From assembly GCA_022828425.1 (NCBI GenBank), contig CP094685.1, forward strand, positions 3,142,046 to 3,206,045: a DNA stretch of 64,000 nt. The letters run 5' to 3'. Numbering within the stretch: the first letter of the stretch is position 1; each line of letters opens with the position of its first letter. Source of the stretch: Candidatus Thiothrix sulfatifontis (GTDB lineage: Bacteria > Pseudomonadota > Gammaproteobacteria > Thiotrichales > Thiotrichaceae). The notes beneath the pieces are model-generated. The model searched no databases and was not told the origin of the DNA. It was given only the letters and a program-made list of their open reading frames with translations. Positions 28,919 through 37,826 of the stretch are shown piece by piece. Made by a program: the position numbers and the translations under genes.

Positions 28919-30337
28919 ATGGCAAAGAATTACAGCGCAGGTGTTAAAGAATACCGCGAAACTTACTGGATGCCGGACTACACCCCGAAAGACACCGACA
29001 TCCTCGCTTGCTTCAAAATCACTCCTCAGGCGGGCGTACCGCGTGAAGAAGTGGCAGCAGCGGTTGCGGCAGAATCTTCCACAGGTACTTGGACAACGGT
29101 TTGGACTGACCTGTTGACCGATCTGGACTACTACAAAGGGCGTGCTTACGCGATTGAAGACGTACCCGGCGATGACACCTGCTTCTACGCATTCGTGGCA
29201 TACCCAATCGACCTGTTTGAAGAAGGTTCAGTGGTCAACGTACTGACTTCCTTGGTCGGTAACGTGTTTGGTTTCAAAGCGTTGCGTGCGCTGCGTTTGG
29301 AAGACATCCGCTTCCCTATCGCTTACGTCATGACGTGCAACGGCCCACCGCAAGGTATCCAAGTCGAACGCGACATCATGAACAAATACGGCCGTCCGCT
29401 GTTGGGTTGCACCATCAAGCCGAAGCTGGGTTTGTCGGCTAAGAACTACGGTCGTGCGTGCTACGAAGGTCTGCGCGGCGGTTTGGACTTCACCAAAGAC
29501 GACGAAAACGTCAACTCACAGCCGTTCATGCGTTGGAGACACCGTTTTGACTTCGTAATGGAAGCGATCCACAAAGCGGAAGCCGAAACTGGCGAGCGCA
29601 AAGGTCACTACCTGAACGTTACCGCGCCTACCTCTGATGAAATGATGCGCCGTGCAGAATACGCCAAAGAAATCGGTGCGCCGATCATCATGCACGACTA
29701 CCTGACCGGCGGTCTGTCAGCGAACACCCAATTGGCGCAATGGTGCCAAAACAACGGCATGTTGTTGCACATCCACCGTGCAATGCACGCGGTACTCGAC
29801 CGCAACCCGCACCACGGTATCCACTTCCGCGTACTGACCAAAATCTTGCGTCTGTCCGGCGGCGACCACCTGCACTCCGGTACAGTTGTAGGCAAGTTGG
29901 AAGGCGACCGCGAAGCCACCTTGGGCTGGATCGACATCATGCGCGATTCCTTCATCAAAGAAGACCGTTCACGCGGTATTTTCTTCGACCAAGATTGGGG
30001 TTCAATGCCGGGCGTTATCCCTGTTGCATCCGGTGGTATCCACGTTTGGCACATGCCTGCGCTGGTTAATATCTTCGGCGATGACTCCGTATTGCAATTC
30101 GGCGGCGGCACATTGGGTCACCCGTGGGGCAACGCTGCTGGTGCAGCCGCTAACCGCGTCGCGGTTGAAGCGTGCGTCGAAGCGCGTAACTGCGGACGTG
30201 AACTGGAAAAAGAAGGTAAGGACATCCTCACCAACGCGGCGAAGTCTAGCCCTGAACTGAAGATCGCTATGGAAACATGGAAAGAAATCAAGTTCGAGTT
30301 CGACACCGTTGACAAACTTGACGTTGCTCACAAGTAA
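28919..30337 (+). CDS. cbbL: RuBisCO large subunit, form I (IA type)
   Basis: A 472-residue catalytic subunit of ribulose-1,5-bisphosphate carboxylase/oxygenase. The active-site stretch [18 protein letters not shown] contains the first catalytic Lys; the carbamylated Lys is in [17 protein letters not shown] near residue 200; loop 6 is in [17 protein letters not shown]; and [19 protein letters not shown] closes the barrel. Coupled cbbS, cbbQ and cbbO and the absence of carboxysome genes point to the non-carboxysomal IAq branch. It fixes CO2 in the Calvin cycle. Codon use looks highly biased, as expected for an abundant protein. Confidence 0.98.
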   Translation: MAKNYSAGVKEYRETYWMPDYTPKDTDILACFKITPQAGVPREEVAAAVAAESSTGTWTTVWTDLLTDLDYYKGRAYAIEDVPGDDTCFYAFVAYPIDLFEEGSVVNVLTSLVGNVFGFKALRALRLEDIRFPIAYVMTCNGPPQGIQVERDIMNKYGRPLLGCTIKPKLGLSAKNYGRACYEGLRGGLDFTKDDENVNSQPFMRWRHRFDFVMEAIHKAEAETGERKGHYLNVTAPTSDEMMRRAEYAKEIGAPIIMHDYLTGGLSANTQLAQWCQNNGMLLHIHRAMHAVLDRNPHHGIHFRVLTKILRLSGGDHLHSGTVVGKLEGDREATLGWIDIMRDSFIKEDRSRGIFFDQDWGSMPGVIPVASGGIHVWHMPALVNIFGDDSVLQFGGGTLGHPWGNAAGAAANRVAVEACVEARNCGRELEKEGKDILTNAAKSSPELKIAMETWKEIKFEFDTVDKLDVAHK

Positions 30338-30371
30338 TTGATTCGTTAAACCTTATTTTGGAGTACATCAC

Positions 30372-30728
30372 ATGAGTGATATGCAAGATTACAAATCAAG
30401 CTTAAGCGATGCTGGCAGCCGCAAGTTTGAAACTTTCTCTTACCTGCCTGCGATGGATGCGGATCAAACGCGCAAGCAAATCCAGTACATCATCAACAAA
30501 GGCTGGAATCCCTCCATCGAACACACTGAACCACAGAATGCGTTTGCCAACTACTGGTACATGTGGAAATTGCCAATGTTTGGTGAAACCAATGTTGACG
30601 CGATTCTGGCGGAACTGGACAACTGCCACGCTGCGCACCCGAACAACCACGTTCGTTTGCTCGGCTTGGACAACTACGCGCAATGCGCCGGTGCATCTAT
30701 GGTTATCTACCGTGGTAAAACCGTTTAA
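30372..30728 (+). CDS. cbbS: RuBisCO small subunit, form I
   Basis: A 118-residue small subunit that caps the L8 core to give L8S8. Recognised from [20 protein letters not shown] near the N-terminus, NPSIEHTEP, and [12 protein letters not shown], with a C-terminal [11 protein letters not shown]. It lies 34 bases after cbbL with its own GGAG site. Two stable hairpins follow the stop codon. Confidence 0.98.
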   Translation: MSDMQDYKSSLSDAGSRKFETFSYLPAMDADQTRKQIQYIINKGWNPSIEHTEPQNAFANYWYMWKLPMFGETNVDAILAELDNCHAAHPNNHVRLLGLDNYAQCAGASMVIYRGKTV

Positions 30729-30786
30729 TATAGGGCGTTAAACCCTATATTCGGAACACGGTGCTGGCTTGGCTGGCACCGTGTTC
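30728..30786 (+). promoter_or_regulatory. Twin hairpins after cbbS (mRNA stabiliser/processing element)
   Basis: Two perfect hairpins in tandem: ATATAGGG/CCCTATAT (30728-30735 and 30743-30750, 7-base loop) and GAACACGGTGC/GCACCGTGTTC (30754-30764 and 30776-30786, 11-base loop). No U tract follows the second. Placed between the highly expressed cbbLS and the accessory genes, they could protect the cbbLS 3' end and lower downstream expression, or act as a partial terminator. Confidence 0.75.
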
Positions 30787-30811
30787 TCCACACCTTTTCA
30801 GGAAACGCACC

Positions 30812-31123
30812 ATGAACAAACCCAACACTTACATCGGTATCGACAAAGATCTGCAAGGCGGCATGACCACCATCGGCAAGATTATCCGCGACGCTTGGGT
30901 ATTTGACATTTTGCCAGAAACGCAAACCTGTGAAGGCTGGAACCTAGCCGGGATTGACTCCGTGTTACAGAAGGTCAATGCCGAGTGGGATAAATACGGC
31001 TGTTTAGTCAGCCACTTACCGCCCGATTTAGCCGAACGCCATCAACGCATTCACGGTGCTGCTATCGACCAAGCCCGTGCGGAAGGCTGGTGCGGCGAAC
31101 ACGAACTCGAAGACGACAAGTAA
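30812..31123 (+). CDS. Conserved-context small protein between cbbS and cbbQ
   Basis: A 103-residue acidic soluble protein starting at the ATG 30812 (MNKPNTYIGIDKD) behind AGGAAA; the longer frame to 30761 starts inside a hairpin. It ends in a charged tail (WCGEHELEDDK) and has no signal or membrane segment. I do not recognise the fold. Its position between RuBisCO and its CbbQO activase, 26 bases from cbbQ, suggests a role in RuBisCO assembly or activation, which is inference from context only. Confidence 0.72.
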   Translation: MNKPNTYIGIDKDLQGGMTTIGKIIRDAWVFDILPETQTCEGWNLAGIDSVLQKVNAEWDKYGCLVSHLPPDLAERHQRIHGAAIDQARAEGWCGEHELEDDK

Positions 31124-31149
31124 TCGTATAATTTGTAAGAGGATTAGCC

Positions 31150-31962
31150 ATGTCTGCATCCGTTGACCCAACCCAGTACATCGTAAAACACGAGCCATAC
31201 TACGAAGCCGTCGGCGATGAAATCGCGCTTTACGAAGCCGCGTACAGCGCACGGATGCCGATGATGCTCAAAGGCCCGACGGGTTGCGGCAAATCGCGTT
31301 TCGTCGAACACATGGCATGGCGGCTGAAACGCCCACTGATCACCGTGGCGTGTAACGAAGACATGACTGCCTCCGACTTGGTAGGGCGTTTCTTGCTCGA
31401 CAAAGACGGCACGAAATGGCAAGACGGCCCCTTGGCAACCGCTGCCCGCATTGGCGCGATTTGCTATCTGGATGAGGTAGTGGAAGCGCGGCAAGATACC
31501 ACGGTCGTAATTCACCCGCTGACCGACCACCGCCGTAGTTTACCGCTGGACAAAAAAGGTGAACTGATTGAAGCGCACCCTGATTTCCAGTTGGTGATTT
31601 CTTACAACCCCGGCTACCAGAGCCTGATGAAAGATTTGAAACAATCCACCAAGCAGCGGTTTGGTGCGCTGGATTTTGATTACCCGCGTGAAGCGATTGA
31701 AGTGGCGATTGTTGCCAAAGAATCGGGCGTGGATGAAAAGACGGCGGCGAAGCTGGTACAGATTGCGCATCGGGCGCGTAACCTCAAAGGTCATGGGCTG
31801 GATGAAGGCATTTCCACCCGTTTGCTGGTGTATGCAGGGCAATTGATCGGCAAGGGCATTGCGCCACACGCCGCTTGCACCATGACGATGGTGACACCGT
31901 TGACCGACGACCCGGATATGCGGGATACGCTGAATGCGGCGGTGCAGACGTTTTTTGGGTAA
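31150..31962 (+). CDS. cbbQ: RuBisCO activase AAA+ subunit CbbQ
   Basis: A 270-residue MoxR-type AAA+ ATPase. Walker [10 protein letters not shown] near residue 42, Walker [14 protein letters not shown] near 105, and the sensor region [18 protein letters not shown] near 140. With CbbO it forms a complex that removes inhibitory sugar phosphates from form I RuBisCO. It is 19 bases before cbbO and in the same unit as cbbLS. Confidence 0.96.
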   Translation: MSASVDPTQYIVKHEPYYEAVGDEIALYEAAYSARMPMMLKGPTGCGKSRFVEHMAWRLKRPLITVACNEDMTASDLVGRFLLDKDGTKWQDGPLATAARIGAICYLDEVVEARQDTTVVIHPLTDHRRSLPLDKKGELIEAHPDFQLVISYNPGYQSLMKDLKQSTKQRFGALDFDYPREAIEVAIVAKESGVDEKTAAKLVQIAHRARNLKGHGLDEGISTRLLVYAGQLIGKGIAPHAACTMTMVTPLTDDPDMRDTLNAAVQTFFG

Positions 31963-31980
31963 ACCCAACGGTAGGCAGCT

Positions 31981-34326
31981 ATGGCAATCCATCTTGAAGA
32001 GTATCGGGAATTCCTCGAAAAAATAACGCCACGGGTGCGTGATGTCCTCGATGGTTCGTACCAAGAAGCCACGCGAGTGATGTCACCCGCCGGATTGCTG
32101 GATTATCTGGACGGTGCCAAAGCCATTCAGAAACTCGGTCGTGGCGAAGACCTGCTCATTACCTATTTGCAGGAAATGCCGCTGGTTGCCAAAGAATGCG
32201 GCGAAGACATTATCCCCGATGTGGTCACATCCGCCATGAAACTGTCGTCGATGGTGTCGGGCGAAGTGATTACGCTGATGATTTCCAGCCTGCCTACTGC
32301 CTCACGGCATTTGGGCGATGCGGAATTGGTGCGCGGCTACCTGACGTTTATTCACCAGTTTTCTTCGACAGCGGCACGTGGCTTACGCCCGATGCTGAAT
32401 CATATGGATGAATTGCTTTCCAAACTCACCTTGAGCGGCTTGCGTCGCTGGGCGAATTTTGGGGCGCAAGCCTATCGGCGTGATTTCAATAATTTAACCA
32501 AATATTTTGATCTGGAATCGGCGGATAGCCGCGCTACTTTGCAGAAAGAACGGCGCGGGGTGTTGTTCGTTAAAACCCAGCGCAAACTGAATTTTTACTT
32601 GCGGGCGTTGTGGGCGCGTGACTTTTTCCTGCGTCCGACGGGTGCGGATTACACCGATTTTCGCCCTTATATCGAACACCGTATTTTTCACATGCCGGAT
32701 GCGGTGGATGATATTGGCGATATTCCGGGGTTGGAATTGTACCGCGCTACTGCCGCGCACATGGCAGCGCATTTGATGTATACCCGCAAGGCGTTGTCGG
32801 CGGAACAACTTAGCCCTGCGCAATTGTTTTTCATCGGCTTTATGGAAGATGCGCGGGTCGAATACAAAGCTACGCAAGCGTTTCCGGGGCTGAAAACCTT
32901 GTGGAGTCGGCTGCTGACCGCGAATTATGACGGCGCGGTGGAACACCCGACCATGCGTTTGCTGGAAAATATTGCGCTGATGTTGCTGGATGAGCAGGTG
33001 ACGGGTAAGGGTGATGAGGCGATTAGTGCATTCGTGGCGAAATTCCATGCCAATATTGCCGACAAGCAGGATGACGGGCAGTTCTCATGGTTGATGGGTG
33101 TGGAGCTGTACAACCTGTTTGCGGGGCGGCGTGAAGTGCCGAGTTTGCGGATTCTGGAGCGCATTCGCATTCCTTACCGCGATGACAACCGTTATGTCTG
33201 GACGATGGAAGAAATGACGTGGGATGTTGGGTTTGAATACGTCCCCGCCAGCCAGCGGCAAGTGCGCCGTCAGGTCAATGTGATGATGATGGCGAACGAA
33301 GTCGATTGCGAACTCGCGGGCGATGACGCGCAGGAAATCTGGACGTGTTCCACCGAAATGCGCCCGTATGAAGACGATTTGACCGATAACACCAAAACTT
33401 TCAATGAAATGTGGGGCAAAGAGCCGGTTTCTGAGCCGTTTCATTATCACGAATGGGATTACCACATTCAGTTGCACCGCTCCGATTGGGTGACGGTGTA
33501 CGAACGTCGCCAGCAGCGCGGTGATCCTGATGATATTCGGGCGATTATTGACGCTTACCGTCCGGTGGCGCACCGCATCAAGCAGATTATCGACTTGCTG
33601 ACTCCCGATGGAGTGCAACGCCAACGCGGCTTGGAAGATGGCGACGAAATCGACATTAATGCGGCGGTGGATGCGATGATTTCGATCCGCATGGGTGAAC
33701 AGCCGAACCCGCGTATTACCATGCGTAATGTCATTAAAAACCGTGACTTGGCGGTGGTGGTGTTGCTGGATTTGTCGCAATCCACCAATGAGGCGATGAA
33801 GGGTTCAGACAAAACCGTGCTGCAATTGACCCGTGAAGCTTCTACGTTGGTGGCGACGGCGATTGAGGGGATTGGCGACCCGTATGCGATTCACGGCTTT
33901 GCGTCGGATGGGCGGCATGATGTGCAGTATTTCCGCTTGAAGGATTTTAATCAGCATTTTGATGATGAAGCAAAATCGCGCTTGGCTGGGATGAAAGGGG
34001 GGCTTTCCACGCGCATGGGGGCAGCGTTGCGCCATTCCGCGCACCATTTGCACAAGCAACCGGAACGCCGCAAGCTGATTTTGTTGGTGACGGATGGTGA
34101 ACCGGCGGATATTGACGAGCGCGACCCGCAGCATTTGCGCTTTGATGCGAAAAAGGCGGTGGAGGAGCTGTATAGCCAAGGGGTGCAGACGTATTGTTTG
34201 ACGCTTGACCCGCACGCCGATGATTATGTGAAACGGATTTTTGGGCAGAATAATTACACGGTGATTGACCATGTGGATCGGTTGCCGGAGCAGTTGCCGG
34301 TGTTGTTTGCGAGTTTGACGAAGTAA
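31981..34326 (+). CDS. cbbO: RuBisCO activase VWA subunit CbbO
   Basis: A 781-residue protein of the CbbO/NorD group. The C-terminal von Willebrand factor A domain (about 585-780) has the MIDAS motif VVVLLDLSQSTNEA (DxSxS), and LILLVTDGEPADID supplies the second metal Asp. The long helical N-terminal part is family-typical. CbbO docks the CbbQ hexamer on RuBisCO through the MIDAS metal. A decayed copy of a related C-terminus lies just downstream. Confidence 0.95.
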   Translation: MAIHLEEYREFLEKITPRVRDVLDGSYQEATRVMSPAGLLDYLDGAKAIQKLGRGEDLLITYLQEMPLVAKECGEDIIPDVVTSAMKLSSMVSGEVITLMISSLPTASRHLGDAELVRGYLTFIHQFSSTAARGLRPMLNHMDELLSKLTLSGLRRWANFGAQAYRRDFNNLTKYFDLESADSRATLQKERRGVLFVKTQRKLNFYLRALWARDFFLRPTGADYTDFRPYIEHRIFHMPDAVDDIGDIPGLELYRATAAHMAAHLMYTRKALSAEQLSPAQLFFIGFMEDARVEYKATQAFPGLKTLWSRLLTANYDGAVEHPTMRLLENIALMLLDEQVTGKGDEAISAFVAKFHANIADKQDDGQFSWLMGVELYNLFAGRREVPSLRILERIRIPYRDDNRYVWTMEEMTWDVGFEYVPASQRQVRRQVNVMMMANEVDCELAGDDAQEIWTCSTEMRPYEDDLTDNTKTFNEMWGKEPVSEPFHYHEWDYHIQLHRSDWVTVYERRQQRGDPDDIRAIIDAYRPVAHRIKQIIDLLTPDGVQRQRGLEDGDEIDINAAVDAMISIRMGEQPNPRITMRNVIKNRDLAVVVLLDLSQSTNEAMKGSDKTVLQLTREASTLVATAIEGIGDPYAIHGFASDGRHDVQYFRLKDFNQHFDDEAKSRLAGMKGGLSTRMGAALRHSAHHLHKQPERRKLILLVTDGEPADIDERDPQHLRFDAKKAVEELYSQGVQTYCLTLDPHADDYVKRIFGQNNYTVIDHVDRLPEQLPVLFASLTK

Positions 34327-34369
34327 CACGGTGATGCTGTTGATGGAGTTCTGCAAGGAATTGGATTAG

Positions 34370-34516
34370 AGAGGCATTTACAGTTATTGTATTAGTCTTG
34401 ATCAGCGAGCGGACGAATATGTGTGTGGTATTTTCGGCAAGCGCGTTATCGTAGTGGATAACGCGCAGCGGTTGCCGAAAAAGATAATGCAGGTGCTTGT
34501 TACGTTGACACTGTGA
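34370..34516 (+). pseudogene. C-terminal remnant of a second VWA (NorD/CbbO-like) gene
   Basis: A short plus-strand frame ending in TGA at 34516 reads RGIYSYCISLDQRADEYV, then CGIFGKRVIVVDNAQRLP and a tail KKIMQVLVTLTL. This aligns in order with the cbbO C-terminus (TYCLTLDPHADDYV, RIFGQNNYTVIDHVDRLP, PVLFASLTK). A TAG just upstream and the lack of any N-terminal part show it is a relic. DNA similarity to cbbO is modest, so it is more likely the end of an older paralogue or a NorD gene than a recent duplication. It also contains a strong inverted repeat (34431-34481), and its end overlaps the nuclease stop. Confidence 0.78.
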
Positions 34517-35579
34517 GTTTAGAAAATCTATTTAAAGAACTGGCTAAACGTTCTAATTCATCCATGAGATCTTTTGAGCTGTAGCATTCATAAGTATTAA
34601 AATATTGTAAGCATTCAGATTTTGAATAGGATGGTAGGTATTGTCCGCAATCTAATAACCCCAACAATTCATTGACAGCCAAAGGATCTTCTTCTCCATA
34701 GAAATATACGTAAATTTCAAAAAAACCGTTAATTTTTACAGAGAAAGAGATGTTGAGAATTTTCTCCCAGCTTGTGGGGTATATGTCATAAACTGTCTGT
34801 TTAGCTTTTTCTTTTCCTTGCCATCCTGCTAACTTGCAAACCACGTTATCTATTTCAATATTAGCTCCCAATGCGATGCGATGTTTTGCATAAGTTTGAA
34901 TTTCAAAAAGATAGACATCTTTCATCGGCATTAGATTACAAATATCTTGATAATATTTTTCAATAAATCTGAATGAATCATCTTCCATTTTTGCAGCCTC
35001 ATACTCTTGTTTCAAATTCAATAAAAATTCCCTCAAAAAAACAATCCATTTGTTATATGAATTTTTTAGTATATAAGTACCGAGTTTTGATTCTATCTTA
35101 TCAATAAGATTCTCATAGGATAAAACGATCCATTTATCATTTGGTGATTTTTCTTTTTTTGGTGAAAGCAAAATAAAAACGTGCTGCTTATCCTCAAACT
35201 TTTCTTTAAAGTGATTTTCATATAAATCAAAAGGATTATTAGCCACATGCCTAACTTTATTTTCAATCAAAATAACCTGCTTGTCAAACTCTAATACTAT
35301 ATCTATTCTTTTATTATTCTGAGTCGCATTTTCTCGCAAAGGCTGGCTCAATAGCTTAAGGCTTTCCAATTTTAAATTAGCAGAATCATTCAAAGATGAA
35401 AGAACTAAATCTTTCAATCCATGTTCTTCGTAAGGATTTAGGAAAAACGCCAATATATCACTAATTGGATTTTCATAATGCCCTTTCCCTCCGATGGAAA
35501 AAATTGTTTTTTCTTGTGGAGAAATGATATGTTTTCTAGACTCACGAAGAATTTGTTCGAGTTGGTGAAAGTTGTTCAT
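34500..35579 (-). CDS. PD-(D/E)XK superfamily nuclease-like protein
   Basis: A 359-residue protein starting at ATG 35579 (MNNFHQLEQILRESRKH) behind an AGG; an upstream ATG at 35600 is possible. The N-terminal core holds GKGHYENPISDILAFFLNP and then KRIDIVLEFDKQVILIENKV, an Asp...Glu-x-Lys arrangement typical of the PDDEXK_4-type nucleases, near residues 95-115. The rest (residues 150-359) is helical with no recognised domain. Sequence is distinctly AT-rich. It is preceded by a beta-trefoil gene seven bases upstream, so the two form an operon. A defence or DNA-processing role is inference. Confidence 0.8.
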   Translation of the reverse strand: MNNFHQLEQILRESRKHIISPQEKTIFSIGGKGHYENPISDILAFFLNPYEEHGLKDLVLSSLNDSANLKLESLKLLSQPLRENATQNNKRIDIVLEFDKQVILIENKVRHVANNPFDLYENHFKEKFEDKQHVFILLSPKKEKSPNDKWIVLSYENLIDKIESKLGTYILKNSYNKWIVFLREFLLNLKQEYEAAKMEDDSFRFIEKYYQDICNLMPMKDVYLFEIQTYAKHRIALGANIEIDNVVCKLAGWQGKEKAKQTVYDIYPTSWEKILNISFSVKINGFFEIYVYFYGEEDPLAVNELLGLLDCGQYLPSYSKSECLQYFNTYECYSSKDLMDELERLASSLNRFSKLTVST

Positions 35580-35586
35580 TAAAAAC

Positions 35587-36081
35587 CTATTTTGTAGCAT
35601 TAATGAGGGCAGACCCTATTGGTGTATATTCAATCATCCACCATTGGTTGCCTATCGTTTGTGATCGAACTTGTTTTTTGTGATATGTGATGACTGATGT
35701 GCCACTCTCTTCACTTCTACAGCAAACATCCAAACACCTTTCTTCATCATCATTTTCTTTCATGTGATTTTCGATAAAATACCAACCCTGACGATTAGCT
35801 ACAGGAGTAAAACACCAGAGTTGACTCTGATTTCCCGTTTGAGTAGGCGCTAATAAAGTGCGCCTCTTGCCTGCTTCCAAAGGCGGAAGATTTTCGGGTT
35901 GCAAACATTTCCCAGTATTTTTATGAATAATTCGTACAAAGCCACCGACTAATGCAGGGTTGTCAACATTACCCCCTGAAATATCCTTGAATTCCCACTC
36001 GACGCTTTTACTCTGGATGACCATATCGTTGTCTACAGCAAGGTAATATTGCTTGCCATGATTAACTTTTAGCTTTGCCAT
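35587..36081 (-). CDS. Ricin-type beta-trefoil lectin-like protein
   Basis: A 164-residue protein starting at MAKLKVNHGKQYYLAV. It shows QxW-like beta-trefoil signatures: GKCLQPENLP ... QSQLWCF, GWYFIENHMKEN ... RCLDVCC, and a third GNQWWMIEY near the C-terminus. No signal peptide is present, so it is cytoplasmic, unlike typical secreted lectins. Family members bind sugars or other ligands. It is directly upstream of the nuclease-like gene in an AT-rich segment, so it may serve as the recognition partner of that enzyme (inference). Confidence 0.75.
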   Translation of the reverse strand: MAKLKVNHGKQYYLAVDNDMVIQSKSVEWEFKDISGGNVDNPALVGGFVRIIHKNTGKCLQPENLPPLEAGKRRTLLAPTQTGNQSQLWCFTPVANRQGWYFIENHMKENDDEERCLDVCCRSEESGTSVITYHKKQVRSQTIGNQWWMIEYTPIGSALINATK

Positions 36082-36313
36082 TGCTTTCCCCATAAATACA
36101 ACCAATCAGACGGGAGTAGTATATAGTGATAATTATTTGATCAGCAATATTAAATTCATCTGGAACATCAATTAGGCAGAGACAACCTCCGGCTCTTCCG
36201 ATACGCCAGCACGATGTCTTTCCCCTACCTCTTTGGATGCTCAAAAACTCTCTTTGCCATCACTTTAGATATTATATAAGATGTCATATCAGATGCCAAC
36301 AACAAGGAATGTT

Positions 36314-36742
36314 ATGCTTCGCTGTGTTTTGGATACAGATGTGATCATCGCTGCCATGCGTAGCCCAACGGGGGCTTCTGCGGCTATTTTGCAAATTGCA
36401 GCGGATACCTCACAAGTCTGTTTGCTGGCAAGCGTTCCGTTAGCACTGGAATATGAAGCTAAATGTCTGGAAACGCGCCATTGGACAGAAGCTCAGTTGA
36501 GCAAGGAAGAAGCCAGCATTTTTGTCGATGGTGTGATCGCATTGGTCGAACCCGTCCACATGGACTTTTTGTGGCGACCACAATTGCATGACCCAGCCGA
36601 TGAAATGGTGCTAGAAACCGCTATCAATGGCAGGGCAGACATACTTGTTACCTTCAATCTGCGCGATTATGGCGATGCCCCAGCCCGTTTCGGTATCCAA
36701 GCCATGCGTCCCGCTGATGCCATTAGGAGAATTCGCATATGA
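36314..36742 (+). CDS. PIN-domain toxin of a type II toxin-antitoxin system
   Basis: A 142-residue PIN-fold RNase-like protein (COG1569 group). The first acidic residue is in CVLDTDVIIAAMRSPTG, followed by conserved Glu in LALEYEAKCLE and the Asp pair of HDPADEMVLETAI; DILVTFNLRDYG is the typical end motif. Start at ATG 36314 behind AAGGA, not the upstream 36281 ATG. PIN toxins cleave RNA when free. Its stop overlaps the next start by four bases, coupling it to the ribbon-helix-helix antitoxin. Confidence 0.88.
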   Translation: MLRCVLDTDVIIAAMRSPTGASAAILQIAADTSQVCLLASVPLALEYEAKCLETRHWTEAQLSKEEASIFVDGVIALVEPVHMDFLWRPQLHDPADEMVLETAINGRADILVTFNLRDYGDAPARFGIQAMRPADAIRRIRI

Positions 36743-36996
36743 AACAACAAACGGCAACTTACCCTCTGCGCCTGCCCCGATCTCTCAAAGAAGCAGTCAA
36801 TGAAGCGGCAACCAATGACGGGGTGAGCATCAATCAATTTATCGCTATCGCCGTAGCAGAAAAATTGGCTGCAATGAAAACCGCCCGTTTTTTCACTGAA
36901 CGTCAACAAAGAGCAGATACGGATGCGTTCAAGCGCATTCTGACTCGCCAAGGTGGGCAAGAGCCGTGTGAGGGTGATGAGTTGGTAGCTAGTTGA
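36739..36996 (+). CDS. Ribbon-helix-helix antitoxin partner of the PIN toxin
   Basis: An 85-residue protein with a ribbon-helix-helix N-terminus (ATYPLRLPRSLKEAVNEAA then GVSINQFIAIAVAEKL), the layout of Arc/HicB-type DNA-binding antitoxins, and a charged C-terminal tail (FFTERQQRADTDAFKRILTR) that should wrap the toxin. Overlap with the toxin gene supports the pairing. Its last 131 bases recur at 37888-38018. Confidence 0.85.
   Translation: MKQQTATYPLRLPRSLKEAVNEAATNDGVSINQFIAIAVAEKLAAMKTARFFTERQQRADTDAFKRILTRQGGQEPCEGDELVAS
36866..36996 (+). repeat. Duplicated antitoxin tail, copy 1
   Basis: The 131 bases that encode the C-terminal 42 residues and stop codon of the ribbon-helix-helix antitoxin are repeated almost exactly, in the same orientation, at 37888-38018, about 1 kb away. 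This is the functional copy. Confidence 0.9.
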
Positions 36997-37038
36997 TCAT
37001 CAATGAATACGATCAAGACAACTGGAAGGACTAATCTC

Positions 37039-37443
37039 ATGGGTGCAATCGCCGTTAAAACTGCAATGGAACACTGGTGCTATGTTGCGCCGCTGTTGCT
37101 GTTGCCCCAAACCGAAGACGACTACAACGCACTGGTTGAAGCCCTCGATACCGTGCTGGATGCAGGCGGGGCGGATGAAACTCACCCCCTCGCTGCACTC
37201 GCGGATCGCATGGGTGAATTGGTTTCCCAATACGAAGAGGCTCATCTGCCGCCAATCCCTGCAACGGGTATTGATGCACTGCGCTTCCTAATGGAAAGCC
37301 ATGATGTCGGGCAAGCCGATTTAAGCGAAGTTGCCAGCCAAGGCGTTATTTCCGAATTACTCAGTGGCAAACGCGATTTGAATGTACGGCAAGTTCGAGC
37401 GTTGAGCGAACGTTTCAGCGTCCCCGTGCAAGTGTTTATTTAA
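37039..37443 (+). CDS. HigA-like XRE-family antitoxin
   Basis: About 134 residues from ATG 37039 (MGAIAVKTAMEHW), which follows GGAAGGA; the frame is open to 37003. The C-terminal helix-turn-helix (LMESHDVGQADLSEVASQG, VISELLSGKRDLNVRQVRA) and N-terminal helical part (DDYNALVEALDTVLDAG) match the HigA group. No HigB toxin is adjacent, so the antitoxin seems orphaned. It overlaps the convergent 72-residue gene by eight bases. Confidence 0.8.
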   Translation: MGAIAVKTAMEHWCYVAPLLLLPQTEDDYNALVEALDTVLDAGGADETHPLAALADRMGELVSQYEEAHLPPIPATGIDALRFLMESHDVGQADLSEVASQGVISELLSGKRDLNVRQVRALSERFSVPVQVFI

Positions 37444-37654
37444 CTCGCTGCCGCAACGGGTTGCTTGGGTCTTGCTTCAAGCGGAGAATATCCGCCCTGA
37501 CTTCTGCCAGTGTCGGATTGCCCAACCATTGACCGCGTTCTTTAGTGTAGTTACCCCAACCCGTTTCGCTTTGCTGAAGAAAGCGCACCATGCCGACCGC
37601 ACCCAAGCCCTGAATGAGAACTTGGATGCCCGGAGTCATTACGTGTGCGTTCAT
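37436..37654 (-). CDS. Small conserved protein, probable orphan antitoxin
   Basis: A 72-residue protein (MNAHVMTPGIQVLIQGLG, then MVRFLQQSETGWGNYTKERG). I recall a common family with the pattern VRFLQQ...G.GNYTKER..WL, often beside toxin genes in sulfur bacteria and cyanobacteria and usually annotated as hypothetical. No partner toxin is adjacent on this strand. A role as antitoxin is inference from the family's usual surroundings. Confidence 0.65.
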   Translation of the reverse strand: MNAHVMTPGIQVLIQGLGAVGMVRFLQQSETGWGNYTKERGQWLGNPTLAEVRADILRLKQDPSNPLRQRVK

Positions 37655-37826
37655 GCTTTAGTTCTACGGTCTTAAGATTGATCATCAAGGTAAATTTTCA
37701 TATTGAAAGCCTAACATGGATACAAACTTCGTGCATCAGGGTTGTCGTAGTTGAACAAGCAGCTTGAACTGCTATGCTTTCCTTAGAATATGGTAAATAC
37801 GACAAAATGGCAGAGAGGGTAAGCTC

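Noticed and set aside
34431..34481. Strong inverted repeat with arms around GCGCGTTATC/GATAACGCGC
   Set aside because: Considered as a terminator between cbbO and the nuclease gene, but no T tract follows on either strand and the sequence is explained as part of the VWA-domain remnant.
36062..36244. A 60-codon minus-strand frame upstream of the lectin-like gene
   Set aside because: It overlaps the lectin-like start, has no ribosome site and shows no recognisable motif.
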